From CAYMSF01 sp964392985 (GTDB lineage: Bacteria; Verrucomicrobiota; Lentisphaeria; Victivallales; Victivallaceae), in assembly GCA_964392985.1 (NCBI GenBank), contig CAYMSF010000018.1, positions 1 through 64,000 of the forward strand: 64,000 nucleotides of DNA, read 5' to 3'. Every line of letters begins with the position of its first letter. Position 1 is the first letter of the stretch. Below the pieces are notes generated by a model. The model was given only the letters and a program-made list of their open reading frames with translations. It had not been told where the DNA came from and did not search any database. Positions 8,277 to 17,579 of this stretch are shown here, piece by piece. Both the position numbers and the translations under genes were made by a program.

Positions 8277-9407
8277 ATGGATATCAAACAATACTGCGGG
8301 TTATCAAAACATAAACTTGATACGCCCTGCCTTATTTTGGACATTGACATCTTTGAGGAAAATCTGGCATTTATGCATAATTTTGTCAATGCCGCCGGTA
8401 AAAAGTTGCGTCCACATGCAAAAACACATAAATGTTCAGAAATCGCCAAACGGCAACTTGCTGCCGGCGGTTGTTCCGGGCTCTGTGCTGCCAAGGTTTC
8501 GGAGGCCGCCGGGCTGATTAAAGCCGGGCTTACAGACATTCTAATCACTTCACCGGTTGTGACTGGTCATAAAATTACTGCGCTGATGCAATGTGCGAAA
8601 ACTGGCAGTGTCATGACGGTAATCGACAACCGGGAGAATGCGGAGGCGCTTAATCTGGCGGCGGCACAAAACGGACTGAAACTTAGCGTTCTGGTGGACA
8701 TCAATCCGGGCATGGGGCGTACCGGCGTAACCTGCGAAGACGCGCTGAAACTGGGAAAGTATATTGCGTCACTCCCGAACCTGAATTTGAAAGGAATCCA
8801 ATGTTATGCCGGAAAGCGCCAGCTCATTGGCGATTTTCAGCAGCGACGTGAGCGTTCACTGTCTGTGATGCGTCAGGCGGCAAAGGTTTTCCATGAATTC
8901 AAACAAGCCGGACTTAATTGTGAAATTTTTACCGGGACGGGTACCGGGACATTTAATATTGACAGTGAAATACCGGAAGTGACAGAATTTCAGGTCGGTT
9001 CTTATTGTGTTATGGACGCGGAATATCTGCAAACCGGCGGCAGCGCCAATCAGGAACGGTTTGACCTGTTCCGGCCGGCATTATCATTGCAGGCATCGGT
9101 AATCAGTGTTAATCAGCCGGATTTTGTTACAGTTGATGCCGGACTTAAAACTTTGTACTATACTCCGAACGCACCGCCATTGGTGTTGAATCAGGCTGGC
9201 AGCGGCTGGAAATATGAATGGTTCGGCGACGAACACGGACGGATCTACTTCCCGGAATTATCGCTGAAACCAAAACTTGGCAGCGTAATTGAGTTGACGA
9301 TGTCGCATTGTGATCCGACTATCAATTTATTTGACCGCATCATAGTTGTTAAAGATGACATAGTCGTTGACTGCTGGATGATTGATCTGCGCGGATGTTG
9401 TTCTTAA
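8277..9407 (+). CDS. DSD1-family PLP enzyme (D-threonine aldolase / D-serine dehydratase type)
   Basis: A 376-residue fold-type III PLP enzyme with an alanine-racemase-like N-terminal barrel. LDTPCLILD opens the barrel and K49 in RPHAKTHK is the PLP lysine. The C-terminal domain ends with SHCDPTINLFD, whose H-x-D pair is the metal site of D-threonine aldolases. The family cleaves or dehydrates D-beta-hydroxy amino acids. The start follows AAAGG. It lies 58 nt after the glycosidase and is probably co-transcribed. Whether it is an aldolase or a dehydratase cannot be told from sequence. Confidence 0.82.
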   Translation: MDIKQYCGLSKHKLDTPCLILDIDIFEENLAFMHNFVNAAGKKLRPHAKTHKCSEIAKRQLAAGGCSGLCAAKVSEAAGLIKAGLTDILITSPVVTGHKITALMQCAKTGSVMTVIDNRENAEALNLAAAQNGLKLSVLVDINPGMGRTGVTCEDALKLGKYIASLPNLNLKGIQCYAGKRQLIGDFQQRRERSLSVMRQAAKVFHEFKQAGLNCEIFTGTGTGTFNIDSEIPEVTEFQVGSYCVMDAEYLQTGGSANQERFDLFRPALSLQASVISVNQPDFVTVDAGLKTLYYTPNAPPLVLNQAGSGWKYEWFGDEHGRIYFPELSLKPKLGSVIELTMSHCDPTINLFDRIIVVKDDIVVDCWMIDLRGCCS

Positions 9408-9687
9408 TTTCCGGTGCCACGCCCAAGCCACTGACATTGAGTAATTCGTATCTGCCGCAACCGTCCATCAAGCGGTCGATTCGCGAACAGAAAATTCAAT
9501 AACAAACAACAAACCGCGTTTATTTTACTCGCGACGCTAATAGATAAATTGCATTAATTTTGACTTGTGCTAGATTAAAGTCATAGATTTTTGAGCTTAT
9601 TCGGAATAGGATTAAACAGTATTTCATTCTGTTCTCATATTAGTACAAGGTTCTAAAACTTACGTCACAAAAGAGGATTAACGCAAC

Positions 9688-11892
9688 ATGAATCTGAAAC
9701 TCAAGCAGAAAATCGTCATTTTGGTATTGCTCGCCGCATTGATTCCAATCGGAACTGCATTTGTCCGCAGTTTTATGATCAGAGAACAAATCAGTCAAAA
9801 AGTTCTGGAGCAGATGCGCGCCCTTAGTGAGCAAGATTTGAAAGACACGGCGTTGAGTATTTATAATATGTGTCGCATTGCTAACGACCTGATTCTGGAA
9901 GAATTATCCTATAATATCAAAGTTCTTAACGAGGCAGTAAGTGAATCAGGCGGATTAAAACTTTCTCCGCAGGAAACAGTGGAATGGAAGGCCAAGAATC
10001 AAATCACCGGCGAAGAAATTAATTTACGTCTGCAGAAAATGAATGCCGGCAATAAATGGCTGGGACAGGATTTCAGTCCATCTGTATCACAACCGGTCGT
10101 TGATGAGGTGCATAATCTTACCGGCAAAGAATGCACCATCCTTCAGAGAATGAATGAACGCGGCGATATGCTCCGCATCGCCAGCAGCGTAATCAATAAG
10201 GACGGTTCCCGTATCATCGGCACCTACATTCCGGCAACGGAGGCAAACGGCACCCAAAATCCGATAATTACGGCTGTACTCGGAGGGAAGCAATATACGG
10301 GACGAGTAAAGGTACTGGAGGCTTCTTATCTTGCCCATTATGTGCCGATAAAAAATGCCGAAGGTCAAACCATCGGCGCCATTTTCATTGGAATAAAACT
10401 CAGCGCCATGGAAGCTATCCAAAAAGTAGTATCCGGCATCAAAATTGGTCAAAACGGTTATGTCGGTGTTATTGTCGGCAGTGGCGAGAACAAAGGTAGT
10501 TATGTAATTTCACAAGATAACAAACGTAATGGCGAGAACATTCTGGATGCAAAGGATGCGGAAGGCAAACTATTCGTCCGGGAAATGATTAATGACTCAT
10601 TGCGCCAGAATAAAGGTGAAGCCGGTCTGCGTTCCTATCTATGGAAGAATCCGCAAGATCCCGGCTCGAAACGGAAAACCGCGTCGTTCATCTATTTTGA
10701 GCCGTGGGACTGGGTAATTTTCCCTGGTTTGTATGAGGATGATTTTAAAGCCGGACAGGAGCGGGTGGTAGTATGTCTTGACGATATGCTGAATACCGCG
10801 CTTCAAGTCAATATTGTCATATTACTGCTGTCGCTGTGTTTTGCGCTCTATGTGGGTGGAAAAATTGCCAATCCGATTATGAGAATCACTGGTATCGCCA
10901 GAAAAATTGCTCAGGGTAATCTGCTTGATGCCGGAACCGAAATCAAGTCATACCGTGGTTCGAAAAAACTTTCCAGCAGTTTTGGCAAAGACGAAACCTG
11001 GGAACTGCTTGAATCTTTTGAATCAATGACGAATATTCTGAATTCACTGGTTGGCAAAATACAGCAATCAACCATTCAGTTATTCTCGACTGCGACCGAA
11101 ATCGCCGCTTCCTCTAAACAACAGGAGGCAACGGTGAAAGAATTCAGTGCTTCCACCAATGAAATTGTCGCATCGAGCAAGGAAATATCCGCTACATCCA
11201 AACAGTTGCTAGGGACAATAGTTGAAGTTAGAGAAGTGTCCACCCGCACCGCTGAAAGTGCGGATTCCGGGCAGTCCGGATTGATTGAAATGCAAAGTAC
11301 CATGCAACATCTCGCCTCCGCGACCGATTCTGTTTCTTCCAAGCTCTCTATCATCAATGAAAAAGCCAACAATATCAATGATGTTGTTGCGACCATTACC
11401 AAAGTTGCCGACCAGACCAATCTGTTATCACTGAACGCTGCAATAGAAGCGGAAAAAGCCGGAGAATACGGACTTGGGTTCTCAGTAGTAGCGCGGGAAA
11501 TACGACGACTTGCCGACCAGACTGCAGTTGCCACGCTGGACATTATCAAAATGGTCAAGGAAATGCAATCCTCGGTCTCATCCGGAGTCATGGAAATGGA
11601 TAAATTTTCCGATGAAGTCCGTCGTTGCGTAAGTAACGTTGACGGTATCAGCGGAAAACTGGAAAACATCATCCAGCAGGTACAGTGTCTGCCGCCCAAA
11701 TTTGATACTGCAGCTGAAGGTATGCAGGGACAATATGAAGGCGCGCAGCAGATTACCGAAGCGATGATTCAACTGAATGAAGCTGCCAGACAGACCGCGG
11801 AATCACTGCGGGAATTCAATCAAGTCACGGTGCAACTGGATCAGGCTTCGCGTTCACTGCAGGAGGAATTATCAATTTTCAAGGTGAGCTGA
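9688..11892 (+). CDS. Methyl-accepting chemotaxis protein with large Cache sensor (WspA position)
   Basis: A 734-residue membrane receptor. TM1 spans about 8-27, a periplasmic sensor about 30-370 ends in a Cache_3-Cache_2-like segment (FEPWDWVIFPG), and TM2 spans about 374-392. HAMP and a signalling coiled coil follow. The hairpin tip near 572-600 contains ADQTNLLSLNAAIEAEKAG, which binds CheA and CheW. It heads a tight operon whose next genes follow Wsp order, so it occupies the WspA place, but with a larger sensor domain. No C-terminal CheR-tethering pentapeptide is seen. The 280-nt spacer before it holds only a weak promoter-like TTGACT at 9560. Confidence 0.92.
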   Translation: MNLKLKQKIVILVLLAALIPIGTAFVRSFMIREQISQKVLEQMRALSEQDLKDTALSIYNMCRIANDLILEELSYNIKVLNEAVSESGGLKLSPQETVEWKAKNQITGEEINLRLQKMNAGNKWLGQDFSPSVSQPVVDEVHNLTGKECTILQRMNERGDMLRIASSVINKDGSRIIGTYIPATEANGTQNPIITAVLGGKQYTGRVKVLEASYLAHYVPIKNAEGQTIGAIFIGIKLSAMEAIQKVVSGIKIGQNGYVGVIVGSGENKGSYVISQDNKRNGENILDAKDAEGKLFVREMINDSLRQNKGEAGLRSYLWKNPQDPGSKRKTASFIYFEPWDWVIFPGLYEDDFKAGQERVVVCLDDMLNTALQVNIVILLLSLCFALYVGGKIANPIMRITGIARKIAQGNLLDAGTEIKSYRGSKKLSSSFGKDETWELLESFESMTNILNSLVGKIQQSTIQLFSTATEIAASSKQQEATVKEFSASTNEIVASSKEISATSKQLLGTIVEVREVSTRTAESADSGQSGLIEMQSTMQHLASATDSVSSKLSIINEKANNINDVVATITKVADQTNLLSLNAAIEAEKAGEYGLGFSVVAREIRRLADQTAVATLDIIKMVKEMQSSVSSGVMEMDKFSDEVRRCVSNVDGISGKLENIIQQVQCLPPKFDTAAEGMQGQYEGAQQITEAMIQLNEAARQTAESLREFNQVTVQLDQASRSLQEELSIFKVS

Positions 11893-11893
11893 G

Positions 11894-12361
11894 ATGCTAC
11901 TCATAACTTTCAGAGTCAACCGTCAGCATTATGCAATTGATGCAAAGTCAGTAAAGGAAATAATTCCTCTGGTAAATGTCAGGGAATTGCCTGGAACTCC
12001 TGACTTTGTTCGCGGAGTATTCAACTACCGCGGTACACTGGTACCGGTAATAGACGTTACCCGTATGATTTCCGGCAATCCGGCGGCGGCACTGTTGAGT
12101 TCAAGAATAATCCTGGTAAATTATCCGGAAGGAGAAGAATCCGGGAACATTCTTGGTCTGCTGACAGAGCAGACAACCGGGACTGCGGTAAGAGACAATG
12201 GAACATTTTCTGATTCCGGTATCAACAACGCAGAAGCACCATGGCTGGGCAAAATATCCGTTGACGAAAACGAGATGATTCAGATTGTTACAATCGAAAA
12301 TCTGTTGACCGATGAGCTGAAAAGTAAACTTTTCACCGGCGCAAAGGAATGCTCGAGATGA
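11894..12361 (+). CDS. CheW-type adaptor (WspB-like)
   Basis: A 155-residue CheW domain that couples receptor to kinase. VNVRELPGTPDFVRGVFNYRG is reflected in the family signature LPG-x4-RGV-x2-YRG at about 33-50, followed by VPVIDV. It starts 1 nt after the receptor gene stops and its stop overlaps the start of the methyltransferase gene (ATGA). In Wsp systems the first CheW is WspB, and this gene sits in that position. Confidence 0.9.
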   Translation: MLLITFRVNRQHYAIDAKSVKEIIPLVNVRELPGTPDFVRGVFNYRGTLVPVIDVTRMISGNPAAALLSSRIILVNYPEGEESGNILGLLTEQTTGTAVRDNGTFSDSGINNAEAPWLGKISVDENEMIQIVTIENLLTDELKSKLFTGAKECSR

Positions 12362-13587
12362 TAGAAAAAGTACTGAAAGCAAAAATTGGTCTTAACTATG
12401 ACTCTATCGGTCGAAAGAATGTCGAAACGGCAATCTCGCGGCACATGAAAAAACATGGAGTAAACTGCGAAAAGGATTATCTGGAACTAATCGCAAAATC
12501 GGATAATCACTTTGAAGAGTTGATACAATCAGTACTGGTTCCGGAAACATGGTTTTTCCGTTACAGCGAATCTTTTGTATTTCTCGCACAGTATGCGCAA
12601 AAATATCTTGCTGGCAGGCATCATCAACTGCAGATTCTAAGCCTCCCTTGTTCGAGTGGAGAAGAACCGTATTCCATAGCAATAACACTGCTTGATTCCG
12701 GCGTTCCCGCCACGCTTATTCATATTGATGCCGCCGATGTAAGCAGTCATGTGCTGAAAAAAGCGGAACAGGCCGTTTACGGTCCCAACTCTTTCCGTTC
12801 CGGGGTTTCTGAAAACTTGAACCGTTTTTTTCTGGTTAAAGGCGAAAAGCGTGAAGTTATACAACCGGTGAAAGATTTAATAAATTTTCAAAAAATCAGT
12901 ATTTTCGACCAGAATTTTTTAGCCGGTCGCCAGCAATATGATCTGATTTTCTGCCGCAACCTGCTGATTTATTTCTCCCCCGAAGAGCAGGCGAAAACGA
13001 TAGCGACCCTTGCCGGCATACTGAAAGAAAATGGGACGATATTCCTGGGACACTCTGAATCCGGAATTATCAATCGCCGTGATTTTGAATCAGTAAACTT
13101 TCCATCCTCTTTTGCTTTTCGCAAAAAGGGTAGTAATGAGATTCCGCCGGCAGAAACCACTAAATATGAAGCGCCCAAACCCAAACCATTGCCGGCTATT
13201 CCAAAAATATTACACAAAACACGCCGTATCGGCGTTGCGTCTGCCACTCCGGATACGCCTCATGAAAGTAAGGATGACGACATGCTGAAAAAAGCGGCCG
13301 CATTGGCAGATCGCGGCATTCTTCAAGAGGCGGAAATTCTTTGCCGGCAATATCTTGAACACAACAAACTGAACCCGGCCGCGTACTATACTCTTGGAGT
13401 GGTATATTTGTCCTCAAACCGGTTGACCGAGGCGGAACTGGCTTTTAACAGAGCGGTATATCTCAACCCGGGGCATTACGAGGCGCTTGTTCACCTGGCA
13501 TTACTTAAAGAACGGCGCGGTGAACCGGGCGAAGCATTAAAACTCAAGAAACGCGCTGAAAAATCAGTAACGGCGAGCAAATCATGA
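12358..13587 (+). CDS. CheR methyltransferase with C-terminal TPRs (WspC-like)
   Basis: A 409-residue receptor methyltransferase using S-adenosylmethionine. The CheR N-terminal helix bundle covers about 1-60 and the Rossmann domain about 60-250, with PCSSGEEPYSIA (SAM loop) and FCRNLLIYF. A Pro/Lys-rich linker leads to tetratricopeptide repeats at about 310-400. The CheR-TPR architecture is that of WspC. The ATG at 12358 is chosen: AAAGGA lies 9 nt upstream and it overlaps the cheW stop by ATGA, while the earlier ATG at 12349 abuts the ribosome site. Confidence 0.92.
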   Translation: MIEKVLKAKIGLNYDSIGRKNVETAISRHMKKHGVNCEKDYLELIAKSDNHFEELIQSVLVPETWFFRYSESFVFLAQYAQKYLAGRHHQLQILSLPCSSGEEPYSIAITLLDSGVPATLIHIDAADVSSHVLKKAEQAVYGPNSFRSGVSENLNRFFLVKGEKREVIQPVKDLINFQKISIFDQNFLAGRQQYDLIFCRNLLIYFSPEEQAKTIATLAGILKENGTIFLGHSESGIINRRDFESVNFPSSFAFRKKGSNEIPPAETTKYEAPKPKPLPAIPKILHKTRRIGVASATPDTPHESKDDDMLKKAAALADRGILQEAEILCRQYLEHNKLNPAAYYTLGVVYLSSNRLTEAELAFNRAVYLNPGHYEALVHLALLKERRGEPGEALKLKKRAEKSVTASKS

Positions 13588-14258
13588 GCAATATAACGAC
13601 AAATGAAAAAGAGAATAAATCGTGCTGGAACTCAATCGGCGTATGGAGTTCAGATTCTTCACGTTGTCCAAGACTTGCCGAGATGACCCATTGCCGGAAT
13701 TGTCCGGTGTTTATTGATGCCGGCAGTGATCTGCTCAATCGCGAATCCCCACCAGACTACATCGAAGAATGGACGGAACTTCTGGGAAGAGAAAAGGAGG
13801 AACAGAATGCGAATAATACTTCGGTAATCATTTTCAAGATAGGCCGTGAATTTCTGGCGTTGCGTTCCGCGGTATTCCAGGAAATTATCAACCCGCACCC
13901 GGTACACAAAATCCCGCACCGTTCCAATGATGTGCTGCTTGGTTTAACCAATATACACGGTGAGCTTCAATTATGTTTTTCCCTGAAAGCTCTCATCGGC
14001 AATAATGATGCAGAACAGCCCGAAAATTCTTCGCCAAGAATGCTGGTGATTAAAAAAGATGGCGGATGCTGGGTGTTTCCGGTTGATCAAGTGCTTGGCG
14101 TATTCCGTTGCAGCGACCTGAACGTGCAAAATGTGCCGGTAACCGTTGCCAAGGCCACCGGAACTTTTACGAAGCAAGTCATAATGTATGAACAGCGTGA
14201 AGTCGGACTGCTGGACGATGAACTCTTGATTTATACATTGCAAAGGAGAATATCGTGA
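13584..14258 (+). CDS. CheW-type adaptor with Cys4 N-terminal head (WspD-like)
   Basis: A 224-residue protein. Residues 14-43 hold CWNSIGV, then CPRLAE and CRNCPVF, with cysteines C14, C28, C37 and C40. A CheW domain fills about 75-220. The same CW-N-x-IGV and NCPV layout occurs in WspD, so this is the second adaptor of a Wsp-type system. The cysteines could bind a metal or an iron-sulfur cluster, which would make the adaptor a redox or metal sensor; that part is inference. Overlaps with both neighbours (ATGA, GTGA) show translational coupling. Confidence 0.88.
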   Translation: MSNITTNEKENKSCWNSIGVWSSDSSRCPRLAEMTHCRNCPVFIDAGSDLLNRESPPDYIEEWTELLGREKEEQNANNTSVIIFKIGREFLALRSAVFQEIINPHPVHKIPHRSNDVLLGLTNIHGELQLCFSLKALIGNNDAEQPENSSPRMLVIKKDGGCWVFPVDQVLGVFRCSDLNVQNVPVTVAKATGTFTKQVIMYEQREVGLLDDELLIYTLQRRIS

Positions 14259-16546
14259 GCGCCGGAACTGAGATGAATGATTTTTCCATGATCGGGTTGT
14301 TCAAAATGGAGGCGGAATCCCAGTGCGCCGTACTTGCAACCGGTCTGCTCGCGTTGGAGGACAATTCCGGTGCCGCTGAAAAGATTGAACCATTGATGCG
14401 GGCGGCGCACTCATTGAAAGGCGCGGCGCGTATCGTCCAACTTGACCCGGTTGTCAAAGTTGCCCATGCCATGGAGGACTGTTTTGTCGCCGCCGGAGAA
14501 GGAAAACTCGTACTCGCGGCGGAACACATTGATAAGTTGCTGGAAGGGGTGGACTCTTTCAACCAGTTAAGTTCATGTTCTGAAAGTGAAATTCCCGCAT
14601 ATCTGGAGAAAAATTCAGATAAAATGGCGGAACTGGAAAAAGCCTTTGCCGATATCAAAAACGGCAATTTTAAATCTGCCCCGCCGGTGTCCATAACCAA
14701 AACACCGGAGGTAGCTATACCGTTGCAGGAACCGGCAAAAACGCCGCCAGTGGAAACTGTCGCGGATAAACATGGTGAAAAATCATCTTTTGATAAAGAA
14801 GCAGTGGTCCGGATTGCAGCCGATAAAATGAACCGGCTGATGGGGTTGGCAGCGGAATCACTCGTTGGCGTAAAACGCCTTCAAGGATTCGAGAAAAAAA
14901 TTCTCCGTCATAAAAAGCGGCTGTTGGAAATTGCCGCGCTGATTGATCAGGTTGAACAAACGTCAGCTGACTCCGGTCAATCTGCTGAAATTAAACGAAT
15001 ACTCAAAGATATCCAGTATAAACACAACGAATACTATCGTGACTACACCGAATATTTCGCCGATTTTTCTGACTATTCCATGACCATGGACAATTTTTCT
15101 GACAGCCTGTACCGTGAAGTCGTATCCTGCCGGATGCGGCCGTTTATCGAGGGGGTCAGGGATTTTCCGCGCTCAGTACGTGATCTGTCCCGCAAGCTTG
15201 GCAAAAAAGTATCACTGGAAATTATCGGAGAATCCATTGCCGTGGATAAAGATATTCTGGACAGACTTAACGCTCCGCTGAACCATTTGGTGCGTAACGC
15301 TGTTGATCATGGCATCGAAACCACGGAAGAGCGTCGGAATGCCGGTAAAAATGAAACAGGCACAATCCGTTTGACCGCAAGACACTGGGCCGGGATGCTC
15401 AATATAACCATTGCCGATGATGGCAAAGGCATTGATATAGAAAAAATCCGCGCAAAAGCCGTAAGCAAAGGATTGACGCCGGAGGAAATAGCCAATAAAC
15501 TGTCTGAAGCTGAATTGCTCGAATTCATGTTCCTGCCAGGATTTTCAACCGCGACGGCAGTAACCGAAATATCCGGGCGCGGGGTAGGATTGGATGTGGT
15601 ACAAACGATGGCGCAGGAAGTCCGCGGCATGGTAAAAGTTGAAACCAGCCTCGGCAAGGGTTCATCCTTTAATTTGCAAGTGCCGGTATCACTTTCCGTA
15701 ATGCCATCACTAGTCACCAATATTGGTGGCGAATCTTATGCTTTTCCGCTGATGCGTATTGATCATCTGTTAACGTTGCCGAAAGAAGAAATCATGATAC
15801 TGGAATCACGGCAGTATGTTAAATATGAGGGTAAAAATATCGGTCTGGTTTCAGCGGCGCAGGTGCTTGAACTGGATGTTGCAACAGTTGGTTCGACCGG
15901 GACTATTCATGTTGTTATTATCAGTGACCGGCTCAACCAGTACGCAATTTTTGTTGAAAGTTTCATTGGAGAATTCGAACTTGTCGTAAGACCGCTTGAC
16001 TCCAGGCTGGGAAAGGTTTCTGACATCAGTTCCGTTTCGGTACTTGAAGACGGTTCTCCGGTACTGATTCTTGATATTGACGATATGGTGCGTTCAATTG
16101 ACAATCTACTCAACGGTGGACGACTGCACGACATCGGCGACTCAAAAGCCGACAGTTGCGTCGCGGTCAGAAAAAGAATACTGGTCGTTGACGATTCCAT
16201 TACCGTCCGCGAGGTTGAACGTAATTTACTAACCAATAACGGCTATGACGTTGATGTTGCCGTAGATGGCGCAGAAGGCTGGAATGCCGTCAGAACCGGA
16301 CAGTACGCCCTGGTAGTAACCGATGTCGATATGCCAAGAATGAATGGCATTGAACTGGTTGCCAACATCAAAAAACATGAACGGCTTCACTCTCTTCCGG
16401 TAATGATTGTTTCATATAAAGACCGGGAGGAGGATCGCCTGAGAGGACTTGAAGCTGGAGCTGACTACTATTTGACCAAAAGCAGCTTCCACGACAATAC
16501 CTTGATGGACGCGGTCGAAAGTCTGATAGGAAAGGCTGGAGAATGA
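14255..16546 (+). CDS. CheA-type hybrid histidine kinase with REC (WspE-like)
   Basis: A 763-residue cytoplasmic kinase. HPt domain: H52 in AAHSLKGAAR. A dimer helix pair (about 185-290) precedes the HATPase domain with NHLVRNAVDHGIE (N box), DDGKGID and GRGVGLDVV. A CheW-like regulatory domain and a C-terminal receiver follow, with phosphoacceptor Asp in VVTDVDMPRMNG and the stretch SYKDREEDR. CheA plus REC is the WspE architecture. It starts with GTG after AAAGGAG, overlapping the previous stop. It should phosphorylate both the CheB-like methylesterase and the last-gene response regulator. Confidence 0.93.
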   Translation: MSAGTEMNDFSMIGLFKMEAESQCAVLATGLLALEDNSGAAEKIEPLMRAAHSLKGAARIVQLDPVVKVAHAMEDCFVAAGEGKLVLAAEHIDKLLEGVDSFNQLSSCSESEIPAYLEKNSDKMAELEKAFADIKNGNFKSAPPVSITKTPEVAIPLQEPAKTPPVETVADKHGEKSSFDKEAVVRIAADKMNRLMGLAAESLVGVKRLQGFEKKILRHKKRLLEIAALIDQVEQTSADSGQSAEIKRILKDIQYKHNEYYRDYTEYFADFSDYSMTMDNFSDSLYREVVSCRMRPFIEGVRDFPRSVRDLSRKLGKKVSLEIIGESIAVDKDILDRLNAPLNHLVRNAVDHGIETTEERRNAGKNETGTIRLTARHWAGMLNITIADDGKGIDIEKIRAKAVSKGLTPEEIANKLSEAELLEFMFLPGFSTATAVTEISGRGVGLDVVQTMAQEVRGMVKVETSLGKGSSFNLQVPVSLSVMPSLVTNIGGESYAFPLMRIDHLLTLPKEEIMILESRQYVKYEGKNIGLVSAAQVLELDVATVGSTGTIHVVIISDRLNQYAIFVESFIGEFELVVRPLDSRLGKVSDISSVSVLEDGSPVLILDIDDMVRSIDNLLNGGRLHDIGDSKADSCVAVRKRILVVDDSITVREVERNLLTNNGYDVDVAVDGAEGWNAVRTGQYALVVTDVDMPRMNGIELVANIKKHERLHSLPVMIVSYKDREEDRLRGLEAGADYYLTKSSFHDNTLMDAVESLIGKAGE

Positions 16547-17565
16547 GAATAGCAATTGTCAATGATATGAAAATGGCAGTCGAAATACTGCGGCGCGTCA
16601 TCGCGTCAAAATCACCCAGGGATGAAATTGCCTGGATAGCGTATGACGGCAGAGAAGCCGTTGAAAAATGTGCCAAAGATACCCCGGACATTATTCTAAT
16701 GGATTTGCTGATGCCCGTCATGAATGGCGCTGAAGCCACACGGGAAATTATGGCAAAATCACCCTGTGGAATTCTGCTTGTTACCGCCTCGATTTCGGCA
16801 AATTCCGCAAAAGTGTTTGAGGCGATGAGTTATGGTGCCCTTGATGCGGTCAACACTCCGGTACTTGGTGCAGACGGCAAGCTGGAAGGCGCAATGCCCT
16901 TTCTTCAAAAACTTGAACGACTTGAAGTACTTTGTAAATATTCATCCAGTCATACCAAACCGGTATTACCCGTTTCTGCTACGGTTATCGAACAAAACAG
17001 TGACATGCCTTATCTGGTGGCAATAGGTTCATCCACCGGTGGTCCGGCGGCGCTGGCAAAATTACTGGCAGAATTCCCCGCCAATTTCAACGCTATTGTC
17101 GTAATCATTCAACATATTGACCAGGAATTTGTCTCCGGTCTGGCCGAATGGCTCAATACCTTTTCTAAAGTGAAAGTAAATCTGGCGATTGCAGGACAAA
17201 CACCTTTACCCAACAATATCTATCTGGCCGCCACCAATGACCATCTGGTTATGACTGCGGCAATGAAGTTTAAATACTCAGAGGAGCCGTCCGAACTTGC
17301 TTACCGGCCTTCAGTAGACGTCTTCTTTGAAAGTGTCTGCCGTTACTGGCCGCGAGCCGGATCCGCCGTCTTGTTGACCGGCATCGGCAGAGACGGGGCA
17401 CAGGGTCTGCTGGCATTGAAAAATAAAGGGTGGAAAACCATATCACAAGATAAAGAATCATGCGTAGTTTACGGTATGCCGAAAGCCGCCGCCGAACTTG
17501 GTGCGGCAACGATGATAATGACACCAGAAGAAACCGGTAGAGAATTAGCACAAATAAATTTCTAA
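16543..17565 (+). CDS. CheB-type receptor methylesterase (WspF-like)
   Basis: A 340-residue protein with REC (1-120, phosphoacceptor D54 in LMDLLMP) and a methylesterase domain (about 155-340). The catalytic triad appears complete: S164 in GSSTGGP, H191 in IQHID and D284 in GRDGAQG. It removes methyl groups from the receptor to reset signalling. The start overlaps the kinase stop by ATGA. The N-terminus (IVND, AYDG, ILLVTAS, GALDAV-TPVL) resembles WspF more than ordinary CheB. Confidence 0.93.
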   Translation: MRIAIVNDMKMAVEILRRVIASKSPRDEIAWIAYDGREAVEKCAKDTPDIILMDLLMPVMNGAEATREIMAKSPCGILLVTASISANSAKVFEAMSYGALDAVNTPVLGADGKLEGAMPFLQKLERLEVLCKYSSSHTKPVLPVSATVIEQNSDMPYLVAIGSSTGGPAALAKLLAEFPANFNAIVVIIQHIDQEFVSGLAEWLNTFSKVKVNLAIAGQTPLPNNIYLAATNDHLVMTAAMKFKYSEEPSELAYRPSVDVFFESVCRYWPRAGSAVLLTGIGRDGAQGLLALKNKGWKTISQDKESCVVYGMPKAAAELGAATMIMTPEETGRELAQINF

Positions 17566-17579
17566 ACAAAGATGAAAAA

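Noticed and set aside
11076..11699. A 207-codon minus-strand frame opposite the receptor gene
   Set aside because: It is a shadow of the Ser/Ala-rich signalling coiled coil with no family match or ribosome site.
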